A stretch of DNA of 64,000 nt from the NCBI RefSeq assembly GCF_000725485.1, contig NZ_JOAG01000007.1, positions 124,001 through 188,000 of the forward strand. Direction: 5' to 3'. A program made the position numbers and the translations under genes. Source of the DNA: Nonomuraea candida (GTDB lineage: Bacteria; Actinomycetota; Actinomycetes; Streptosporangiales; Streptosporangiaceae). Under the pieces are notes generated by a model, which saw nothing but the letters and a program-made list of their open reading frames with translations, was not told where the DNA came from and did no database searches. This document shows positions 42,301 through 56,367 of the stretch, piece after piece. The first letter of the stretch is position 1, and every line of letters starts with the position of its first letter.

Positions 42301-45300
42301 CCTCCAGGGGCGCGGGCCCGGTGCGCTGGTAGGCCACCATGACCTGGAACAGGGGGTTCTCGTCGCCGTCACGGGCGGGGTTGACCGCCTCGACCACCCG
42401 CTCGAACGGCGCGTCCGCGTGCTCGAACGCGGCCAGGTCCGCCGCGCGCACCCGCTCCAGCAGCTCGGCGAAGGCGGGGTCGCCGCCGGTGCCGACCCGC
42501 AGGACGACGGTGTTGACGAAGAACCCCACCAGGTCGGCGAGGGCGTCGTCGGCCCGCCCCGCGACGGGGGTGCCGACCACGATGTCCTCGCCCGCGCCCA
42601 GCCGGGTCAGCAGCGCCGCCACGGCCGCGTGCAGCACCATGAACACGCTGGTCCCCGTACGGGCGGCGAGCGCGGCCAGCCGGTCGCGCACCTCCCCGGG
42701 CACCTGGCGGACGAGCGCCCCGCCCGGTCCCGACGGGGGCAGCGCGAGCCGGTCGGGAAGCCCGGCCAGCGCCGCCGTCCAGTACGCCAGCTGACCGGGC
42801 AGCACGGCGTCGAGCCGCTCGCGCTCCCACAGGGCGTGGTCGGCCACCTGCACGGGCAGCGGCGGGCGCTCCGGCGCGCCGCCGGAGGTCCGTGCCCGCA
42901 GCGCGGCGGCCAGGTCGGCGAGCAGCGGGCCCACGGACCACTCGTCGCAGGCGATGTGGTGCAGCAGCAGCGTGAGCCGGTCGCCGTCCAGCCAGGCGCG
43001 CAGCGGCGGCCGGGCGGCCAGGTCGAAGACGTGCCCGAGGTCCGGCGGCCCGGCCTCGACGACGGGGTCCGCCGGTTCGAGCACCACCTGGTACGGGATG
43101 CCGTCCGCCTCGCGGTAGACCGTGCGCAGGACCTCGTGGCGTCGTACGACGTCTCCCAGGGCCGCCGCGAGCACGGCCGGGTCCACCGGCGCGGGCAGCC
43201 GTACGGCGAGGGGCACGTTGTAGGTGGCGGACGGCCCTTCCAGCGTCTGCAGGAACCAGAGCCGGAGCTGCGCCGACGACAGCGGCAGCCGCGCCGGCCG
43301 GACCACCGGCACCATCCCGGTCGCCGCACCGGTCGCCGCACCGGAAACGCGCCCGGCACCACTGGAGGCGGCGGGCCCGGGCGTGGCCGCGGCGAGCGCC
43401 CCGGCCAGGCCGGCGACCGTCGGCGCGTCGAACAGGGTGCGCAGCGACATCTCGGCGCCCAGCCTGCCCCGCACGCGCGCCATCACCTTGACCGCCAGCA
43501 GCGAGTGCCCGCCGAGGTGGAAGAAGTTGTCGTCCACGCCCACCGCCTCGACGCCGAGCACCTCGGCGAAGATCTCGCACAGCGCCCGCTCGGCGGCCGT
43601 GCGGGGCGCGCGCCCCGCACCGGTCGCCGCGCCGGGGGCGGGCAGGGCCTTCCTGTCCACCTTGCCGTTGACCATGAGCGGCATGGCGTCGAGCGCGACG
43701 AACGCGGCGGGCACCATGTAGTCGGGCAGCCGGGCCGCGACGTGCGCGCGCAGGGTCGCCGGGTCGGTCTCCGCGCCGGTCACGTACGCCACCAGGCGGC
43801 GGTCCCCCGGCCGGTCCTCCCGGGCGACCACGACGACCTCGCGCACGCCGGGACAGCCGGCCAGCACCGACTCCACCTCGCCCGGCTCGATGCGGAAGCC
43901 CCGGATCTTGATCTGGCCGTCCGCCCGTCCCGCGAACTCCACCGCGCCGTCGTCGCGCCACCGGGCCAGGTCGCCGGTGCGGTACATGCGGGCGCCCGGG
44001 GGGCCGTAGGGGTCGGGCACGAAGCGCTCGCCGGTCAGGGCGGGCCGGTCGAGGTAGCCGCGCGCCAGGCCGGCGCCCGCGACGTACAGCTCGCCGATGA
44101 CCCCGGCCGGCACGGGACGCAGCGCCCGGTCCAGGATGTAGACGCGCTTGCCCACGTCGGGATGGCCGATCGGGACGGTGGTGAGGGTGTCCAGGTCGCC
44201 GTGGACCGTCCAGAGCGTGGAGTTGACCATGGCCTCGGTCGGGCCGTAGGCGTCGATGACGCGGTGGCGCTTGGCCCAGCGCCTGACCAGCTCGGGCGTC
44301 ACCGTCTCGGTGCCCACCAGCAGCGTGGAGCCCTCCGGCAGCGTGCAGTCCTCGGGCAGGGCCGACAGCAGCGCGGGCGGCAGCGCCAGGTGGGTGACGG
44401 CGTGGCGGGTGGCGTACTCGGTCAGCTCGGGGCCCGCGACCCGCCGCTCGGCGGGGACGACCACGAGCGTGGCGCCGGTGCACAACGCCATGGTCAGCTC
44501 CCAGAACGCCACGTCGAAGCTGATCGAGGCGAACTGCAGCACCCTGCTGCCGGGGCCGACGCCGAAGCGCCGCACGGCGGTGTCCACGAGCGCGCGCACC
44601 CCCGTGTGCTCCAGCACCACGCCCTTGGGCCGGCCCGTCGAGCCGGAGGTGTAGATCACGTACACCGGGTGCCAGGGCAGCGGCCGCCCGCCCGTCACCG
44701 GCGGGCCGGCCTCCGTGGGCAGCTCGTCCATCAGCAGCGGCGTCATGGGGACGCGGCCGGCCGTCTCCCGCGTGGCCAGCAGCAGGGCGGGCCGGGCGTC
44801 GTCGAGCATCGCGGCGATCCGCTCGGCTGGCTGGGCGGGGTCGATCGGCAGGTACGCGGCCCCGGCCCGGGCCACCGCCAGCACGCCGACCACCATCCGC
44901 AGGTCCCGGGGCAGCGCGACGGCCACGATCCGCTCGGGGCCCGCCCCGGCCGCGACGAGCGCCCCGGCCAGCCGCGCCGTGCGCGCGTCCAGCTCGGCGT
45001 AGGTCAGCGACTCGTCCTCGCACACCACGGCCACCGCGTCCGGCGTGGCCCTGGCCTGGGCCAGGAACAGCTCGGGCAGGGTCGGGCCCGGCGCGGCGGA
45101 GCCGGTGTCGTTCCACGTGGTGAGGATGGTGCGCAGCTCGGCGGGCGCGAGGACCGGCTGCTCGCTCAGCCGCCCGCCCGGGTCGGAGGCGACCGCGTCC
45201 AGCAGCCGGAGCAGGTGCCCGGCGAACCGGCCGGCCGCGCCGCCACGGTGCTCGACCAGCAGCTCCAGCTCGTCGCCGCGCTCGGTGAAGGTGACGGACA

Positions 45301-48300
45301 GGTCGAACTTGGCCGGCCCGGCCGGGACGGGCTCCTCCTCGGCGTCGAACCGCCCCTCGGGGAGCGGCCCGGCGGCCCGGTGGTAGGCGACGGCCACCTG
45401 GAACAGGGGGTTGCCGCCACCGCGTTCGGGGTTGACCGCCTCGACCACCTGGTCGAAGGGCACGTCGGCGTGGTCGAACGCGGCCACGTCGGCCGCGCGC
45501 ACCCGCTCCAGCAGCTCGGCGAAGGCGGGGTCGCCGCCGGTGTCCACCCGCAGGACGACGGTGTTGACGAAGAACCCGACCAGGCCGGCCAGGGCGTCGT
45601 CGGGCCGGCCCGCGACGGCCGTGCCGACGGGGAGGTCGGTGCCGGCGCCGAGCCGGGTCAGCAGTGCCGCCACGGCCGCGTGCGCCACCATGAACATCGT
45701 CACGCCGGCGCGCCGGGCCAGCTCGCGCAGCGGCCCGGCGGGCAGGGCGGCGGCGTGCGTGCCCTGCTCCCCGGCCCAGGCGGGCAGTTCCAGCCGTTCC
45801 GGCAGGCCCGCGAGCCGCTCGGTCCAGTACGCGAGCTGCCGGCCCATGAGCCCGTCCGGGGCCGCGGCCCCCTCGTCCAGCAGGGCGCGCTGCCACAGGG
45901 CGTAGTCGGCGTACTGGACGGGGAGCGGCGGCCAGGCCGGCGGCTGCCCGGCCGCGCGGGAGCGGTAGGCGGTGGCCAGGTCGGACAGCAGCGGCTCCAG
46001 CGACCACTCGTCGCAGGCGATGTGGTGCAGCAGCAGCGTGAGCCGGTCGCCGTCCAGCCACACCCGCAGCGGCGGCTCGGCGGCCAGGTCGAAGAGGTGC
46101 TCCAGGTCGGCGGGCCCGGCCTCGACGGGCGGCTCCACCTCGTCCAGCACGATCTGGTACGGCTCCCCGTCCGCCTCCCCGAACACCGTCCGCAGCGCCT
46201 CGTGCCGCTCCATCACGTCGGCGACGGCCCGGCGGAGCGTCGCGACGTCCAGCGGTTCGCGCAGGCGCAGGACCAGCGGCACCGTGTAGGCCGCCGACGC
46301 GCCGTCCAGCCGGTCCAGGAACCACAACCGCCGCTGCGCGGCCGACAGCGGCACCCGCGCCGGCCGCCGCCGCACCGCCGTCGGCGCGGAGGTGGCGGCC
46401 GTGCCGAGGCGGGCGGCCAGGCCGGCGGGGGTCGGGGCGGCGAAGACGTCGCCGAGCGCCACCTGCGCGCCCATGACGGACCTGATCCGCGCGGCCAGCC
46501 GCACGGCGAGCAGCGAGTGGCCGCCCAGCAGGAAGAAGTCGTCGTGCGCGGCCACCTCGCCGCCGCCGAGCACCTCGGCGAACAGCCGGCACAGGACCCG
46601 CTCCCCCTCCGTGCGGGGCTCCCCGCCGCCGGCCGGCGCGCCGGGCAGGCCGCGCACGGCGGGCGGGCGCAGGGGGGCGATCGCCAGGTCGCCGAGCGGC
46701 CGGTCGGGGTGGGCCGCCGCCTGGCGGACGACCTCGGCCAGCCGGGCCGCGAGCCCTTCGGCGGTGGCGGCGTCGAACAGGTCGGTCCGGTACTCCAGCC
46801 GCCCCCCGCCCGTCCCGAACGCGAAGGTCAGGTCGAACTTGGCCACCGCCAGCTCCACCTCCTCGACCGCCGGGCCGGAGTCGCGCTCGTGGGCGACCAT
46901 CACCTGGAACAGCGGGTGCCTGCCGGGCACGCGGGCCGGCCGCAGCTCCTCCACCAGCAGGTCGAAGGGCGTCTCGGCGTGGTCGAACGCGGCCAGGTCG
47001 GCGGCGCGCACCCGCTCCAGCAGCTCGGCGAAGGTGGGGTCGCCGCCGGTGTCCACGCGCAGGACGACGGTGTTGACGAAGAGCCCCACCAGCTCGGCCA
47101 GGGCGTCGTCGGGGCGCCCGGCGACGGGCGTGCCGACGGGGAGGTCGGTGCCGGCGCCGAGCCGGGTCAGCAGCGCCGCGACCGCCGCGTGCAGCACCAT
47201 GAACGGGGTGCACCCGGCGCGCCGGGCCAGCTCGTCCACCGCGTCCTGCGGCAGCGCGAAGCCGATCGTCGCGCCGTGCCGGCCGATCTCGTCGGGGAAG
47301 GGCCGGTCCACGGGCAGGGGCAGCTCGGGCGGGAGGCCGTCGAGCGCCCGCCGCCAGTACGCCAGCCCTCTGGCCAGGCCGCCGGCCGGGTCGTCCCGGT
47401 CGCCCAGCAGGTCGCGCTGCCACAGGGCGTAGTCGGCGTACTGCACGGGCAGCGGCGTCCAGTCCGGGGCCCGCCCCGCCAGCCGGGCACGGTAGGCGGC
47501 GGTCAGGTCCGCGACCAGGGGCCGCAGCGACAGGTCGTCCCCCGCGATGTGGTGCAGCAGCAGCGTGAGCCGGTCGCCGTCCAGCCAGGCCCGCAGCGGC
47601 GGCTCGGCGGCCAGGTCGAAGACGTGCCCGAGGTCCGGCGGCCCGGCCTCGACGCGCGGTTCCACCCGCTCCAGCACGATCTGGTACGGCTCCCCGTCCT
47701 CCTCCCCGAACACCGTGCGCAGCACCTCGTGCCTGGCCACCACGTCGCCCAGCGCCCGCTCCAGCGCCACGGCGTCGGGCGGCCCGTCCAGCCGCAGCAC
47801 GAACGGCATGTTGTAGGTCGCCGAGCCGCCCTCCAGCCGCTGCTGCAGCCACAGGCCGCGCTGCGCGTGCGACGCCGGCACCCGTGCGGGGCGCGGGCGC
47901 GGGACGAGCGGGGGCCGCCCGTCCGCCACGCCCAGCCGGCCGGCCAGCTCGGCGACGGTCGGCGCGTCGAACAGCGTGCGCACATCGGCCGCCGCGCCCA
48001 GGTCCGACCTGATCCGGCTCACCAGCCGGGCGGCGAGCAGGGAGTGGCCGCCCAGCTCGAAGAAGTCGTCGTCGGCCCCCACCTCCGGCACGCCCAGCGC
48101 CTCGGCGAACAGCCCGCACAGCCGCTCCTCCAGCGGCCCGCGCGGCGCCCGCCCGGCGCGCTGCCGGGCGGGGTCGGGCAGGGCGCGCCGGTCCACCTTG
48201 CCGTTGGGCAGCCGGGGCAGCTCGTCGAGGAGCACGAACGCCGCCGGGACCAGGTGCCGGGGCAGCACCTTGCGCAGGTGCGCGGCCAGCTCGTCCTCGC

Positions 48301-50997
48301 CCGCCGGGCCGCGTACGTACGCCACCAGCCGCCGCCCGCCGGCCCCGGTCTCCCGCACGGCGACCACGGCCTCCGCCACGCCGGGGCAGGCGGCCAGCGC
48401 GGACTCCACCTCGCCCGGCTCGATGCGGTACCCCCGGATCTTGACCTGGTCGTCGGCCCGCCCGGCGAACTCCAGCCGGCCCTCCCGCCACCGCGCCAGG
48501 TCGCCGGTCCGGTACATGCGCGACCCCGCGGGGCCGTACGGGCAGGGCACGAACCGCTCGGCCGTCAGGCCCGGCCGTCCCAGGTAGCCCCGGGCCAGCC
48601 CGGCGCCCGCCAGGTACAGCTCCCCGGTCACGCCGGGCGGCGCCGGGCGCAACATCGGGTCCAGCACGAGCGCGCGGACGCCGGGCACGGGGCCGGCGCT
48701 GCCGTCCTGCCTGCGCAGGTAGGCGTCCACCGTGCACTCGGTCGGCCCGTACAGGTCCCGCCCGACCACGCCGGGCAGCGCGCACAGCCTCCGCCAGAGC
48801 GGCCCCGGCACCGCCTCGCCGCCGACCGCCACCACGGCCGGCCGGTACGGGCCGTCCTCCAGCCGCGCGATCAGCGCCGCCAGGTACGACGGCGTCACGT
48901 CCAGGTAGTCGATCCGGTGCCCGGCCAGGTAGCCGGCCAGCAGCTCGGGGTCCTGGTACGTGGCGTCGTCCAGGACGTGCAGCTCGTGCCCGGCCAGCAT
49001 CCACAGCAGGGGATCGACCGAGGCGTCGAACGAGAACGACGCGCTGTGCGCCACCCGCAGCCGCCGGCCCGTGACAGCCGCCGCCTCGGCGATCACGTCC
49101 GCCTGGTGCGCGGCCAGCAGGTTGACCACCGCCCCCTGGGTCACCACCACCCCCTTGGGGCGGCCGGTGGAGCCGGAGGTGTAGATCACGTACGCGGGAT
49201 GCCCGGCCCGCACGGCACGGGCGGCATCGGACGCGCCGGCGGCGGCGCCGGACCCGGCGGGGGCGGCGCCGAACGCGGGGCCGTCCAGCAGGAGCAGGCG
49301 GTCGTCCGCCACCGGGGGCAGGGCGGCCGCGGTCGCGCCGTCGGTGACCACCACGGCGGCGTCCGCGTCGCCCAGCATGAGCGCGATCCGGCCGGCCGGG
49401 TAGCCGGGGTCGATCGGCAGGTAGGCGGCGCCGGCCTGCCAGACCCCCAGGATGGCCGCGACCAGGTCCGGGCCGCGCGGCAGGGCCAGCGCGACCACGT
49501 CCTCGGGGCCGGCGCCGCGCGCGGCCAGCGCCCCGGCGATCCGCCCGGCCCTGGCGGCCAGTCCGGCGTAGGTGAGCGCGTTCCCGCGGCCGTCCACCAC
49601 GGCCGTCGCGTCCGGCGTGGCCGCACACCGCTCCGCGAACACCTCAGCCAGCGTGCGGGGAAGCTCCGGGGCCGGGTGGGGGGTGCCGGACCAGGCGCCG
49701 AGCACCTGGTCGCGTTCGCGGGCGTCGAGCAGGTCGATGAGGCCGACCGGGCGGCCGGGGTCGGCGGCGAGCTGCTCCAGGGCGGCGACCAGCCGGCCCG
49801 TGACGCGCTCCGCCTCTCCTGCGCTCACCGCGCCCGTCCGGTAGGACACCTCCAGGCGCAGCCGCGCGCCCGGCCGGGCGCTGACGGTGATCGGGTAGTG
49901 GGTGGCGTCGCGCTCCTCGACCCCCTCGACGACCGGCCCGCCCGCGTCAGGCAGCCCGGTCGGATGGTTCTCGAACAGCACCAGCGTGTCGAACAGCTCG
50001 CCGCGCCCCGCCAGCCGCTGGATCTCGGCCAGCCCGAGGTGCTGGTGGTCGGCGAGGCGGGCGTGGGCGTCCCTGAGCCGGGCGAGGTGGGCGGAGACCG
50101 GCTCGCCCGCGCGCAGCCGCACGCGTACCGGCAGGGTGTTGATGAACAGGCCCACCATGCGGTCGGAGTGCGGCACCTCGGGCGGGCGGCCGGAGACGGT
50201 GGTGCCGAACACCACGTCGTCCCGGCCGGTGAGCACGCCGAGCACCAGCGCCCACGCGGTCTGGAGCACCATGCTCATGGTGGCGCGCGAGTCGCGGGCG
50301 AGGGCGGCCAGCCGCCCGGTCAGCTCGGCGGGCAGCTCGACGACCACCTCCCCGGCCTCGCCCCCGGCTGTGCCGGTGCCGGCGGGGCCGGTCAGCAGGG
50401 TGGGTTCGGCGAGGTCGTCGAGGCAGTCGCGCCAGGCGGCCCGCGCGGCGGCCCGGTCCCGGCCGTCCAGCCAGGCCAGATAGTCCTTGAACGGCGGCGC
50501 CGGCGGCAACGCCGCTCCCCCGTACAGCGCGAACAGCTCCCGCAGCACCAGGTGCAGCGACCAGCCGTCCATCACCAGGTGGTGGTTGGCCACGAGCAGC
50601 AGGTGCCGCTCGGGCGCCTGCCGGACCAGCGTGAACCGCAGCAGCGCGGGCCCCGCCAGGTCGAACGGGGTCCGCCGGTCCTCCTCGATCACCTCGGCGG
50701 CCGAACCGCCGCCGGTCAGGTCGACCTCCCGCCACTTCAGGGCGGCGCGGGCCGCGATGACCTGCACCGGCTGCCCGTTCCTGCGGCGGCGGAAGGCCGC
50801 GCGCAGCGGGTCGTGCCGGGCCAGCAGGCGTTCGGCCGCGCCGCGCAGGGCCGCCGCGTCCAGGGGGCCGCGCAGCCGCACGGTGGTGTGCACGGTGTAC
50901 GGGTCGTCCTCGCCGCTGTGCGAAGCGTGGAAGAGCAGGCCCTCCTGGAGAGGGGTGAGCGGCCAGACGTCCTTGATCTTCTTGGCCTCGGGGCCGG

Positions 50998-51001
<4 letters not shown>
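39347..51001 (-). CDS. Siderophore NRPS B: C-A-T-C-T-C-A-T-C-T-C-T-TE with only two A domains
   Basis: The protein has 3884 residues. Domains: C1 1-430 (HH140-141, D145), A1 465-940, T1 (S987), C2 1040-1440, T2 (S1496), C3 1548-1950, A2 1970-2450, T3 (S2500), C4 2570-2965, T4 (S3040), C5 3092-3525, T5 (S3586), TE 3640-3884 (S3715 in GWSFGG). C1 follows an E domain and has an HHLVMDGWS centre; the others have HHIAxDEWS or HHIAGDDLS. Eye-extracted code residues of A1 are D-A-D-D-V-V-L-V-D-K (substrate not assigned; two acidic pocket residues suggest a basic residue). Those of A2 are D-V-W-A-L-G-A-V-N-K, which could fit hydroxyornithine. Three C-T pairs have no A domain. The GTG start overlaps the NRPS A stop. 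Confidence 0.93.
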
Positions 51002-54323
<3,322 letters not shown>

Positions 54324-54327
<4 letters not shown>

Positions 54328-55595
54328 TGGACCGGCTCCAGGACCGAGGAGGCGAGCGAGTCGACGATCTCCCCGGCCCGCACGGCGGTGGTGGACAGCA
54401 GCGTGGCGGTCAGGCCGTGGGTGTGCTCGGTGGCGCCCTGCAGGTAGATCCCGCAGCGCAGCTCGGGCCGGGTGCGCACCCGGTGGTCGCGCCCCACCAG
54501 CGGCGCGCCCTGCTCGTCGCGCAGGCAGTACTGCCCGGCCGCGCCGAGCAGGTCCAGCGGGTCCACCGGGCGGTACCCGGTGGCGTAGACGACCACGTCC
54601 GCCCCGAGCGCCTCGACCTCGCCGGTGACCAGCGACCGGACGTGCACGCTCACCCCGTCGGGCCGGGTCTCCAGGCCGACGGCGCGCGACAGGTTCAGCA
54701 CGCGCAGGCGCTCGACGCCGGCCACCTTCTCCCGGTACGCCCGCGCGAACAGCTCCCGCAGCAGGTCGAGGTCCACCACGGAGTAGTTGGTGTTGGCGTG
54801 GTAGTCCATGATCATGCGCTTGGTCTCGGGGGGCGCGTCGTAGAAGCGGTCCACGGCGGCGGGGTCGAAGACGCTGTTGGCGAAGGGGCTGTCGTCGGCC
54901 GGGCTGTAGCCGTACCGGGAGAAGACGGCGCAGATCTGCGCGGCCGGGAAGCGGCCGTGCAGGTGCTCGACCACCTCGGCGGCGCTCTGGCCGGCGCCGA
55001 CCACGACGAACCTGCGCGGCCGCTCGACCGGCAGGTCCGCCAGCCGGTGCATCAGCTCCTGGCTGTGCCAGACCCGCTCGCCGGCCACGATCCCGGGCGG
55101 CAGGACGGGGCGCAGGCCGGCGGCCAGGACGACGTTGCGCGCCCGGTAGGTGGTCAGCTCGCCGCGCTGGGCCACGATGTCGAGGTGCGTGATCGTGTCG
55201 CCGTCGGGCACGGGCTGGATGGTGACCGCCTCGGCGCCGTAGCACACCTGGTGCTCGAAGCGGGCCGCCGCCCATTCGAGGTAGTCGTGGAACTCCAGCC
55301 GGGTCGGGTACATCGTCTTCTGGTTGATGAAGTCGGCCAGCCGGCCCTTGTCGTGCAGGTAGCTGACGAAGCTGTGGGGGCTGGCGGGGTTGCGCATGGT
55401 GACCAGGTCCTTGAGGAAGGACACCTGCATGGTCGCGCCCTCGATCAGCATGCCCCGGTGCCAGCCGAAGGACGGCTGCTTCTCCAGGAAGAGGGCCGAC
55501 AGCGCGGGGGCGCGCGACTCCGACAGCGCGATGGCGAGGGCGAGGTTGGAGGGGCCGAAGCCGATTCCGATGAGGTCGTGGACGGGGGTCACCAC
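54324..55595 (-). CDS. L-ornithine N5-monooxygenase
   Basis: The protein has 423 residues, matching SidA/PvdA/CchB-type enzymes. FAD-binding GIGFGPSNLALAI (about 11-23), the SFLKDLVTMRNP signature (about 60-71), NADPH-binding VVVGAGQSAAEV (about 181-192) and ATGYRP (about 340-345) are visible. A second ornithine-pocket region is YHANTNYSVVD (about 256-266). The enzyme hydroxylates the side-chain nitrogen of ornithine, giving the hydroxamate precursor. The start is the first of two GTG codons, with AGGAGG about 12 bases upstream; it overlaps the stop of the N-acyltransferase gene. It is in the iron-regulated operon with the NRPS genes. Confidence 0.93.
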
Positions 55596-56167
55596 TGAGG
55601 CAGATCCTCCTGGGCTCGCGGATACACCATCAGTGCCGCGGTCTTGTGCGCCATCGTCACGTCCCCCACGCGGCTGAACCCCGCCGCGGTGAACGCCCGG
55701 ATGGAGGGCTCGTTGCGGACGTTCGGCTCGGCGACGACGCGGGTGCAGTTCTCGTCGGCCGCCAGCAGGCCCTCGGCGACGGCGCGCAGCAGCCGGCGGC
55801 CGACGCCGCGGCCGAGGTTGCGCTCGTCGCCGATGGCGACGTGCACGCCGAGGTCGTGCGGCCGGTACGGGTAGAGCGGGGCCAGCCGGTCCCGCAGCAC
55901 CCGGTAGAGCTCCAGGTAGGCGACGGGCTCACCGTTCAGGTACGCCAGGCACGGCCGCGAGTGCTCGCCTTCGGCCTGGCGAGCGATCTCCCGCTCCCAT
56001 CGTTCGTACGGCCAGGCCTGGTCCCAGGGAACCGCCACGTGGGGCCGGTTCATCCAGTCGTGGACCACGGCCACGCCGTCGGTGCCGGGCTGGATGGCCG
56101 TCACCTGCCATCCGTCGCGTAACGAGGGAATCGGCGGGGCGCCGACCTCCTCCACGTACACGTCCAC
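55589..56167 (-). CDS. Siderophore GNAT N-acyltransferase (IucB/AlcB type)
   Basis: The protein has 192 residues. The family motif DWMNRPHVAVPWDQAWPYER (about 37-56) and the acyl-CoA loop GDERNLGRGVGRRLL (about 112-126) are visible. Enzymes of this type acetylate or otherwise acylate the hydroxylamine of N-hydroxyornithine or related diamines. The GTG start lies 4 bases after a GGAGG site and about 13 bases after an iron box (56181-56199). It is the first gene of the minus-strand operon that runs through to MbtH. Other acyl groups (formyl, succinyl) cannot be excluded; acetyl is the commonest. Confidence 0.88.
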   Translation of the reverse strand: MDVYVEEVGAPPIPSLRDGWQVTAIQPGTDGVAVVHDWMNRPHVAVPWDQAWPYERWEREIARQAEGEHSRPCLAYLNGEPVAYLELYRVLRDRLAPLYPYRPHDLGVHVAIGDERNLGRGVGRRLLRAVAEGLLAADENCTRVVAEPNVRNEPSIRAFTAAGFSRVGDVTMAHKTAALMVYPRAQEDLPQW

Positions 56168-56180
56168 CCATCCTCCAAAG

Positions 56181-56199
56181 TTAGGTAAGCCTTACCTAA
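56181..56199 (-). promoter_or_regulatory. Iron box (IdeR/DmdR1 operator), NRPS operon
   Basis: TTAGGTAAGCCTTACCTAA is a perfect 19-base palindrome around one central base and matches the IdeR/DmdR-type consensus. It is 4 bases from the ribosome site of the N-acyltransferase gene, so iron-loaded repressor would block the operon. Confidence 0.9.
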
Positions 56200-56321
56200 A
56201 AATTGTCCCCGCACAACGAAACATCGAATGGGTGAAACCGTCAAGAGCCGGAAAAGGTGTTTGTCGCCTCATCTTCGGATGAGACCTTCCCGGCCCTCCT
56301 TTCTCGGACGGGCGGGACCTG

Positions 56322-56340
56322 TTAGGTTAGGCTCGCCTAA
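56322..56340 (+). promoter_or_regulatory. Iron box (IdeR/DmdR1 operator), ABC exporter genes
   Basis: TTAGGTTAGGCTCGCCTAA fits the IdeR/DmdR-type consensus, with one mismatch in its right arm, and extends to GTTAGG...CCTAAC. It is 27 bases before the TTG start of the first exporter gene. Confidence 0.9.
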
Positions 56341-56367
56341 CAGTCGCCGAGCCTCTAGGAGCGCCGC

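Noticed and set aside
56169..56171. ATG just upstream of the N-acyltransferase GTG start.
   Set aside because: It opens a different frame with shadow composition. The GTG frame gives the full conserved protein.
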